Positions 6,043 through 10,518 of a stretch of DNA of 10,518 bases are shown piece by piece. Source of the DNA: DASWHD01 sp036393335. GTDB taxonomy: Bacteria > CG2-30-53-67 > CG2-30-70-394. The stretch's first letter is position 1. Each line of letters starts with the position of its first letter. Below the pieces are notes generated by a model, which was not told the origin of the DNA, did no database searches, and was given only the letters and a program-made list of their open reading frames with translations. Where the stretch lies: positions 1 to 10,518 of the forward strand of contig DASWHD010000020.1 in NCBI GenBank assembly GCA_036393335.1. The letters run 5' to 3'. The translations under genes were made by a program, and so were the position numbers.

Positions 6043-6388
6043 ACAGACCCTGCCCCCAAGCCTACGACTCGGGCGTGGATCAGCATCCCTGCCGGGCGGT
6101 GGCGCGTAGCCGTGCCACTCGATGACTGAAGCCGCTACTCGCCGCGGGACGAGGCACCTACCCCGCGCTCTTCGGATGACGGCTCCACCGCCCCAGCGGT
6201 GGGCACTCAGCCCCCCCCAGGGAGAAGCAGCCGTAGACCGAAGATCACCCCGACGACGACCAGCACGTGGATCCATTCCATAGCGCGGCACGCTACCAAC
6301 AGTCGCCCCGGTTGACCAGCACCCCCGCGCCGCAAGAATCTCACCCGGCACGCTGCCCAAACTTCCCATTGACTACTGCCCCTCCACC
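6043..6388. other. Intergenic region without a convincing gene
   Basis: This is the divergent gap between tRNA-Val and the ABC transporter. No frame shows protein-like composition or a recognisable domain. A 24-codon minus-strand frame (6281-6207), MEWIHVLVVVGVIFGLRLLL and four more residues, is strongly hydrophobic but has no good ribosome binding site. TTGACC at 6312-6317 with AAGAAT at 6334-6339 (16-base spacer) is a weak candidate promoter for the ABC operon. Confidence 0.5.
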
Positions 6389-7336
6389 GTGTCTCTCCCA
6401 GCCATCGAGATCCGCGCCCTGCGCAAGGAGTACACCACCACCACGGCGCTACACGACGTCGACCTCACCGTCCCGGAGGGCAGCCTCTACGCCCTCCTGG
6501 GACCGAACGGCGCCGGCAAGTCGACCCTGATCAACATCATGGCCGGGGTGGTGAACAAGACCGCCGGCATGGTGCGGATCCTGGGCCACGACACGGTGGC
6601 CGACTACCGTCAGGCGCGGCGGCTGCTTGGCGTCGTGCCGCAGGAGATCGCCTTCGATCCCTTCTTCACAGTCGAGGAGTCCCTGCGCATCCACGCCGGC
6701 TACTTCGGGGTGCGCGACCCCGGCCCGCAGATCGCCTTCCTCCTCGACGCCCTCGCCCTCACCGCTCAGGCGCGGTCCAACACCCGCCAGCTCTCCGGGG
6801 GCATGAAGCGGCGTCTGCTGATCGCCAAGGCCCTGGTCCACCGGCCGCGGGTCCTGGTGCTCGACGAGCCCACCGCGGGCGTCGACGTGGAGCTGCGCCA
6901 GCAGCTTTGGGCACTGGTGCGCCGGCTCCACGCCGAGGGCACCACGGTGCTCCTCACCACCCATTACCTGGAGGAGGCCGAGTCCCTGTGCCAGCGCATC
7001 GCGATCCTCGATCGCGGCCGAGTGGTTGCCGACCAGCCGACGGGCGAGCTCCTCGACCAGATCACCCACAAGGAGATCTACGTGCAGCTCGCCACCGATT
7101 TGGCCGCCATCCCGCCGGCCCTCGCGCCCTTTGCGCCGGAGTGGGACGGGCAACGCCGCCGCCTGCGCCTCCGCGTCTCGCGCCGCGAGCCGGTGGCCGA
7201 GGCCCTGGCGATCATCCACCGCCAGCTCCCGGAGATCCGCGACCTGCAGACCGTGGAGCCGCGCCTCGAGGATGTCTTCCGGCAACTCACCAACAGCCGC
7301 GGAGACACCTCCACGGCGCACCTACCCGACCTATGA
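6389..7336 (+). CDS. ABC-2 type transporter, ATP-binding subunit (YadG-like)
   Basis: This 315-residue cytoplasmic ATPase powers an exporter. All nucleotide-binding motifs are intact: Walker A GPNGAGKST (38-46), Q-loop PQE (84-86), signature LSGGMKRR (135-142), Walker B VLVLDEP (155-161) and the switch histidine in TTHYLEEAE (H192). After about residue 215 comes the C-terminal extension common in ABC-2 ATPases (RDLQTVEPRLEDVFRQLT). The start is GTG 6389; it has no strong ribosome binding site, but the domain begins at once (IEIRALRKEY). It resembles the E. coli YadG subfamily (with a YadH permease), whose substrate is not established. It is followed by a 101-bp inverted-repeat element and then the permease gene, so the pair was probably one operon with a short gap before the insertion. 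Confidence 0.93.
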   Translation: MSLPAIEIRALRKEYTTTTALHDVDLTVPEGSLYALLGPNGAGKSTLINIMAGVVNKTAGMVRILGHDTVADYRQARRLLGVVPQEIAFDPFFTVEESLRIHAGYFGVRDPGPQIAFLLDALALTAQARSNTRQLSGGMKRRLLIAKALVHRPRVLVLDEPTAGVDVELRQQLWALVRRLHAEGTTVLLTTHYLEEAESLCQRIAILDRGRVVADQPTGELLDQITHKEIYVQLATDLAAIPPALAPFAPEWDGQRRRLRLRVSRREPVAEALAIIHRQLPEIRDLQTVEPRLEDVFRQLTNSRGDTSTAHLPDL

Positions 7337-7346
7337 CGTCATCCCT

Positions 7347-7447
7347 CTAAGGAAGACAGGAAGTGGAGGAATGCAGGAATCTGTGAATCGGGTTAGCCGG
7401 TAGGCCAGACACCCTTCCGGCCTTCCTCCCGATCCTGTTTTCCTTAG
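7347..7447. mobile_element. MITE-like 101-bp inverted-repeat element between ATPase and permease genes
   Basis: The left end CTAAGGAAGACAGGA with GAGGAA further in and the complement of the right end, CTAAGGAAAACAGGA with GAGGAA, agree at 21 of 25 positions. TA dinucleotides occur at both outer ends (7348-7349 and 7445-7446), as expected of a TA target duplication from IS630/Tc1-type transposition. There is no reading frame of note inside. It starts 11 bases after the ATPase stop codon and ends at the base before an ATG of the permease frame. An alternative is a REP/BIME-type or structural operon element. Confidence 0.6.
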
Positions 7448-7471
7448 ATGAAATCCCCGCAGGATGTTTCG

Positions 7472-8239
7472 ATGCTCACCAACCCCTACGGCCTGCGCAC
7501 CCTGTTCGTGAAAGAGGTGATGCGCTTCGTGAAGGTGTGGGGCCAGACCGTCCTGGCGCCGGTGGTCACCACCTACCTCTACCTCGCGGTCTTCTCTCTC
7601 GCCCTGCCCGGCCGCGCCAGCCCGTTTGCCGGCATCGACTACCTTACCTTCCTCATCCCCGGGCTGGTGATGATGAGCATCATCCAGAACGGCTTCGCCA
7701 ACCCTTCCTCCTCCATTATCCAGTCGAAGGTGATGAACACCTTCAGCGACCTGTTGACCGTGCCCCTCTCCGCCACGGAGATCGCCACCGCCTACCTCGG
7801 GGCCGGCATCGTCCGCGCCCTCACGGTGGGGGGCATCGTCTACGGCACCGCCCTGCCCTTCGTGCCCTTGCCCATCGCCCACCCGCTCCTCGCCCTCTAC
7901 TTCGCCACCATCAGCGCGGCGATCCTCTCCCTCACCGGCGCGCTCACCGGCCTCTGGGCCCAGAAGTTCGACCACCTGGCAGTGATCACCAACTTCGTCA
8001 TCCTGCCGTGCTCGTTCCTCTCCGGCATCTTCTTCTCCACCCTCGCCCTGCCCGGCGCGTGGGGCACCGCCGTGCGCTTCAACCCCTTCTTCTACATGGT
8101 CGACGGCTTCCGCTACGCCTTCCTGGACGCCAGCGACGCCCCGATCGTCGGCGGCGCCGTAGCCCTCGCCCTGGTCGCGGCCGCCCTCTTCGCCCTGACG
8201 GTGACGATGATCCGCCACGGCTGGCGGGTGAAGAGCTGA
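7472..8239 (+). CDS. ABC-2 type transporter, permease subunit (YadH-like)
   Basis: This is the membrane half of the exporter, 255 residues, with about six hydrophobic segments. VKEVMRFVKVWGQTVLAPVV leads into the first, FLIPGLVMMSIIQNGFAN into the second, and the loop motif SSSIIQSKVMNTFSDLLTVP (the coupling region) follows. The end is NPFFYMVDGFRYAFLDASD, then a last helix and RHGW. These are the ABC2_membrane features seen in YadH. I chose ATG 7472 because AGGA lies seven bases before it and because the family starts close to this point. The in-frame ATG at 7448 directly abuts the inverted-repeat element and has no binding site. It acts with the ATPase just upstream; the substrate is unknown. 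Confidence 0.92.
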   Translation: MLTNPYGLRTLFVKEVMRFVKVWGQTVLAPVVTTYLYLAVFSLALPGRASPFAGIDYLTFLIPGLVMMSIIQNGFANPSSSIIQSKVMNTFSDLLTVPLSATEIATAYLGAGIVRALTVGGIVYGTALPFVPLPIAHPLLALYFATISAAILSLTGALTGLWAQKFDHLAVITNFVILPCSFLSGIFFSTLALPGAWGTAVRFNPFFYMVDGFRYAFLDASDAPIVGGAVALALVAAALFALTVTMIRHGWRVKS

Positions 8240-8261
8240 GCCCGCCGCCCCGTGCGCCTGC

Positions 8262-8280
8262 GCGCACCGATCCGGTGCGC
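8262..8280. terminator. Bidirectional hairpin between permease gene and the convergent diiron-type gene
   Basis: GCGCACCG (8262-8269), ATC and CGGTGCGC (8273-8280) form a perfect 8-bp stem with a three-base loop. It fills the 46-base gap between two convergent genes. No T-run follows, so termination is inferred from position. Confidence 0.5.
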
Positions 8281-8285
8281 CGGAA

Positions 8286-9017
8286 CTACGCCCCCTGGGA
8301 GGCCTCCCGCAGCCACCCGTCGTACAGGTCGGCCAGATCCCGGAGGGCCTGCGGCGCATCGCCGTTGAACGACGCGCCGTGCATCAGGGCGAGGGTCTGC
8401 GGCCCGAGCGCCGCGAGGCTGCGGATCGTCGCGCCCGTGGTCGGCGTCAGGCAGCTCGCGCGGAACATCTCCTCCGCCGCCTTGGCAGGGCCCACGATGT
8501 CCCCCGTCGTCACGGCCGGCCCGTCACCGGTATGGGTGAACAGGTCGCCACACAGCAGGGTCCAGGTGGTCTCTTCAAACAGGAGCCGGGCCTCCCACGC
8601 GTGCGGGACGTGCGGCGTGTCGATGTGACGCACCCGCCGGCCGCCCAGGTCGAGGACTTCGCCGTCCTGCAGGGCGCGCGGGGGACGGTCCGCCAGGTCA
8701 TTCAGGGAGACCATCACGCCGATGGCGCCATGGGCCACCTCGGACCTCGGGGCCGCCGCCAACCACTGGTTCATGAAACCACACTCGTCCGCCTCGACGT
8801 GGCCAAAGGTGATCCACCGCACCTCCGCGATGGGCACGACCTTGGAGACGGCCTCGGCGATCAGGGGATACATCCCCCGCGGCCCCGTGTGAAACAGCAG
8901 GGGCTCCTCGGCCCGGATCAAGAACTGGTTGAAGGTGAAGCCATCGGGCGTGATGTCCGGCACCAAGGTCGAGAATCGAAAAATCCCATCGGCGATCTCG
9001 TGCGTCTTCGTTTCCAT
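8286..9017 (-). CDS. Metallo-beta-lactamase-fold protein of the flavodiiron (ODP) type, stand-alone
   Basis: The 243-residue protein has the MBL fold with the iron-ligand pattern of flavodiiron/oxygen-binding diiron proteins rather than the HxHxDH motif of zinc hydrolases. It has HVEADE (H73, E75, D77), H96 in VAHGA, D158 in CGDLF and H213 in MHG. The N-terminus (IADGIFRFSTLVPDITPDGF, then TFNQFLI) is also typical of the group. Flavodiiron proteins reduce O2 or NO, but they carry a flavodoxin domain, which is absent here. The function may thus be oxygen sensing, oxygen reduction with a separate partner, or a hydrolase role. ATG 9017 follows GAGG. It is a single gene, convergent with the ABC permease, and annotation pipelines often call such proteins 'MBL fold metallo-hydrolase'. 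Confidence 0.85.
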   Translation of the reverse strand: METKTHEIADGIFRFSTLVPDITPDGFTFNQFLIRAEEPLLFHTGPRGMYPLIAEAVSKVVPIAEVRWITFGHVEADECGFMNQWLAAAPRSEVAHGAIGVMVSLNDLADRPPRALQDGEVLDLGGRRVRHIDTPHVPHAWEARLLFEETTWTLLCGDLFTHTGDGPAVTTGDIVGPAKAAEEMFRASCLTPTTGATIRSLAALGPQTLALMHGASFNGDAPQALRDLADLYDGWLREASQGA

Positions 9018-9093
9018 GGGCGAACCTCGCGGGTGAAAAGGTCATCGTTGTCGCGGTGGCAACCGCCGCGTGAAGAAAGAGAAGGGAGAGTAT

Positions 9094-9112
9094 CCCTCCC
9101 GAAGGCGGAGGG
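9094..9112. repeat. Short hairpin upstream of the diiron-type gene
   Basis: CCCTCC (9094-9099) pairs with GGAGGG (9107-9112) around CGAAGGC, extendable by a T-A pair outside. It lies about 80 bases upstream of the ATG at 9017. It could be a leader structure or the stop of a lost upstream gene. Confidence 0.3.
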
Positions 9113-9169
9113 AGATGGAGAAATTCGGCCGGTCTCCGCGCGTACGGGGAACGCCGGCTGACGCAGCCC

Positions 9170-9210
9170 CATCAGACCGTAGGTCGCGGGACGCGACCTA
9201 CGGTCTGATG
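9170..9210. repeat. Perfect 19-bp inverted repeat, 3-base loop
   Basis: CATCAGACCGTAGGTCGCG (9170-9188), GGA, then the exact complement (9192-9210). A perfect 19-bp stem with a three-base loop is far beyond chance. It is followed at once by further hairpins. It resembles REP-like intergenic palindromes; a T-run that would suggest a terminator is missing on both sides. Confidence 0.85.
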
Positions 9211-9230
9211 GCGGGCGAGGAGCCCGCCAT
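9208..9230. repeat. Perfect 9-bp inverted repeat, overlapping the previous palindrome
   Basis: ATGGCGGGC (9208-9216), loop GAGGA, GCCCGCCAT (9222-9230). It shares its first three bases with the end of the 19-bp palindrome, so only one of the two can be fully paired at the junction. Confidence 0.7.
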
Positions 9231-9244
9231 CCACGGGGGGTGAA

Positions 9245-9269
9245 GCCACCCGGACCTGGGCCGGGTGGC
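9245..9269. repeat. Perfect 9-bp inverted repeat
   Basis: GCCACCCGG (9245-9253), loop ACCTGGG, CCGGGTGGC (9261-9269). It is the third hairpin of the cluster. Confidence 0.65.
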
Positions 9270-9303
9270 GAGGGGGGCGCGTGGCGTCCTCCTCACATAT
9301 CAG

Positions 9304-9320
9304 GGCGGGTGCAACCCGCC
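9304..9320. repeat. Perfect 7-bp inverted repeat
   Basis: GGCGGGT (9304-9310), loop GCA, ACCCGCC (9314-9320). It is the fourth hairpin within about 150 bases. Confidence 0.55.
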
Positions 9321-9395
9321 GGACCCCCGCCCTCGCGATCGCCGTGTCCCGCAGCGCCGGTCGCGCCGCGTCACCCCCGCCGAAGCGCTCGTGCG

Positions 9396-9525
9396 AGCCC
9401 GCAAGGGTCAGGCTCCCCACGATGGCGTCGTGGGGGATCAGGAGGTAGCGCCACGGTTTGCCGCCGTGGGCGGCGGCGTGGGCCACCGGTTGACGACCCC
9501 ACGTTCTTGCTGAGGCAGATCCAAG
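9396..9525 (-). pseudogene. C-terminal fragment of a restriction/helicase-type protein
   Basis: The minus strand reads HAAAHGGKPWRYLLIPHDAI and then TLAG. I recognise this as resembling the conserved end of large DEAD/DEAH-box helicase proteins found with restriction systems. The part before it (RTW...PVAHAAA) may still belong to the same domain. Nothing upstream resembles the helicase core, so only the last 40 or so residues remain. It sits in frame with the truncated nucleotidyltransferase, which creates an artificial fused frame. The family assignment is from memory of the motif only. Confidence 0.45.
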
Positions 9526-9594
9526 GCCGTGGTCTTCACGGCCTTCTCTGTTCTTCGCCCTGTACTTCGCAGCGATCGGCACGGCCTTGATGGG

Positions 9595-9768
9595 CGCCAT
9601 GAAAAAGAGGTCCGGCCTGCGCATCTCCACCACCACATCCACGTCGCTCCCCTCCCTGGCCTGATCCTTCGCCACCGACCCGAAGAGCCCGAGCCGGGTC
9701 ACGCCGTACCGGGTTGCCGGCTCCCGTTTGTGATCGCGCAAGATCCGCAGCGCCTCGTCACGCCGCAT
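9595..9768 (-). pseudogene. MNT-type minimal nucleotidyltransferase, truncated
   Basis: The frame from ATG 9768 begins MRRDEALRILRDHK and contains GVTRLGLFGSVAKDQAREGS followed by DVDVVVEM and RPDLFFM. The GSxA(x)n-SDxD pattern is the catalytic core of MNT/MntA-type nucleotidyltransferases (pol-beta superfamily), many of which are antitoxins that AMPylate HEPN toxins. After about residue 58 the family sequence stops; the second half, with the third metal ligand, is missing, and unrelated codons follow. No HEPN gene is present next to it. I call it a remnant. The first two Asp residues are intact, so decay is by truncation rather than active-site loss. Confidence 0.65.
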
Positions 9769-9869
9769 GCCGTTACCGCGCTCGTCGCGGTAAACCGACA
9801 ATCCGTTTCTACCATGACGAGAGTGAAAGGCCATGAGGACCCGCCGGGCTCCGGCTTCACGGCGAAATC

Positions 9870-10247
9870 TTTCCGATTACCACGCAGGCGATCCCGTATC
9901 CGCTCGCCCTGGTCGTTGCGGTAGGTGACCTCGACCCGGTCGCGCAGCAGGGCGTACTTCTCAAAGGTGGGTCGCCAGCACCGTCTGGGTCGCGCTGTAC
10001 TCGACGACCTGCCGTAAGGCGTCGTCGTACGCATCGTCGGGCAGGCCCGAATTCAGCTCGACGAGCTTCTGCCGCAGGGTGCGCGTCAACACTACCTCGC
10101 GGTCTTTAGGCGCGGCCGAGCAGGTTATCCGGCCCGAAGTCCCCGTTGTTGTCGGCGTAGACCGACTCCCACCCGAGGGCATCGTGCAGGTATGCCGCGG
10201 TGGTTTGCTGAACGTAGGGTGTCTTCGGTATAGGGAGTCGGGCTCAC
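9870..10247 (-). pseudogene. Type I restriction endonuclease HsdR, N-terminal part, frameshifted
   Basis: Starting at GTG 10247 behind GGAGGGAC, the minus strand encodes SPTPYTEDTL, then in another frame QQTTAAYLHDALGWESVYAD and NNGDFGPDNLLGR. In a third frame it reads APKDREVVLTRTLRQKLVEL with NSGLPDDAYDDALRQVVEY, and in yet another FEKYALLRDRVEVTYRNDQG followed by ERIRDRLR. This is the N-terminal domain of HsdR, the DNA-translocating and cutting subunit of type I restriction systems. Frameshifts lie near 10213 (an extra base in CTACGTTCAG), near 10110 (giving a TAA) and near 9970 (giving a TGA). The match ends around 9870, and the nuclease and helicase domains are missing. The gene is dead; hsdS and hsdM are not in the window. 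Confidence 0.75.
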
Positions 10248-10342
10248 TTCTGTCCCTCCTCCCACGGCGCCAGGATGGCTCAGCCCTCATCGCTGATTCG
10301 ATACACTAATGGAGATAGATATTGCCGATGGCTTCAATGGGG

Positions 10343-10373
10343 CCGCAGCGTTAACGCTGCGGAGATGCTCTCC
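10343..10373. repeat. Perfect 20-bp palindrome with an adjoining hairpin
   Basis: CCGCAGCGTTAACGCTGCGG (10343-10362) is its own reverse complement. GGAGA-TGC-TCTCC (10361-10373) overlaps it by two bases and forms a second hairpin. The overlapping design is like the pair at 9170-9230. It is 96 bases upstream of the dead hsdR start. Confidence 0.7.
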
Positions 10374-10518
10374 GTCCGCCCCCCGTGTCAGCATGATGTG
10401 AGACACCTTCCTCTGTGAGATTACTGTAGAAGGGAAGGTCGATCCTGAGCCAGGAGCAGAAGAGCTTGTTGGAAGTGGACGTGGTGAATGGTTCGCTGGG
10501 CCGCTGCCCGACCCCGAG
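10374..10518. other. Window end, no assignable gene
   Basis: TGTGAGA occurs twice (10397-10403 and 10414-10420, 17 bases apart) and GTGTC/GACAC forms a small inverted repeat here. Plus-strand frames are open to the window end (for example SQEQKSLLEVDVVNGSLGRC), but none has an ATG or a ribosome binding site and I recognise no family. It may be the edge of another insertion sequence or gene that continues beyond the window. Confidence 0.35.

Noticed and set aside
6449..7321. 290-residue minus-strand frame opposite the ABC ATPase
   Set aside because: The plus strand carries all Walker and signature motifs; the antisense frame has no domain features.
7331..8359. 342-residue minus-strand frame opposite the permease gene
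   Set aside because: Its composition (runs of Gly, Glu, Asp, Arg) is that of an antisense shadow in GC-rich DNA, while the plus strand encodes a clear ABC-2 permease.
9172..9834. A 220-residue nucleotidyltransferase-helicase fusion protein
   Set aside because: The frame is open by chance. It joins a truncated MNT core, a non-family linker, a helicase-like tail and then the hairpin cluster; no known family has this order and the MNT domain lacks its second half.

Overview
The window looks like chromosomal DNA from a high-GC Gram-negative bacterium, most likely a gammaproteobacterium. The rpsP-rimM-trmD order without a KH-domain gene between rpsP and rimM fits beta/gammaproteobacteria. An LptE-type lipoprotein implies an outer membrane, and the ABC-2 exporter pair resembles YadG/YadH. 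I do not name a genus.

Layout. (1) 1-1000: two broken insertion sequences meet. The left end and orfA remnant of an IS3-type element abuts the N-terminal part of an IS1182-type transposase on the other strand. (2) 1082-2970: an accessory block. It has a phased TCTCAA array, a plausible sigma-70 promoter, a 120-bp direct repeat, a secreted di-haem cytochrome c peroxidase gene, a GC-rich hairpin, and a second copy of the same direct repeat ending at the trmD stop codon. (3) 2965-4668, minus strand: the housekeeping operon rpsP-rimM-trmD with its own promoter. rplS, the usual next gene, is not in the window. (4) 4700-5995, minus strand: an Aquifex-Fd1-like [2Fe-2S] ferredoxin, an LptE-family lipoprotein and tRNA-Val(CAC). 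(5) 6389-8239, plus strand: an ABC-2 export ATPase and its permease, separated by a 101-bp MITE-like inverted repeat. (6) 8286-9017, minus strand: a stand-alone flavodiiron-type metallo-beta-lactamase-fold protein. (7) 9170-10373: a decaying region with a cluster of hairpins, a helicase-like C-terminal fragment, a truncated MNT-type nucleotidyltransferase, a frameshifted N-terminus of a type I restriction HsdR subunit, and a second hairpin pair.

The housekeeping genes serve ribosome and tRNA maturation (S16, RimM, TrmD, tRNA-Val) and the cell envelope (LptE, ABC exporter). The peroxidase, ferredoxin and diiron-type protein point to redox or oxygen/peroxide handling, but they are in separate transcription units. 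I see no complete new defence or mobile system. The most unusual structures are the direct-repeat-flanked peroxidase unit placed where rplS is expected, the miniature element inside the ABC operon, and the hairpin clusters that bracket the dead restriction genes. All identifications were made by reading, without database searches.
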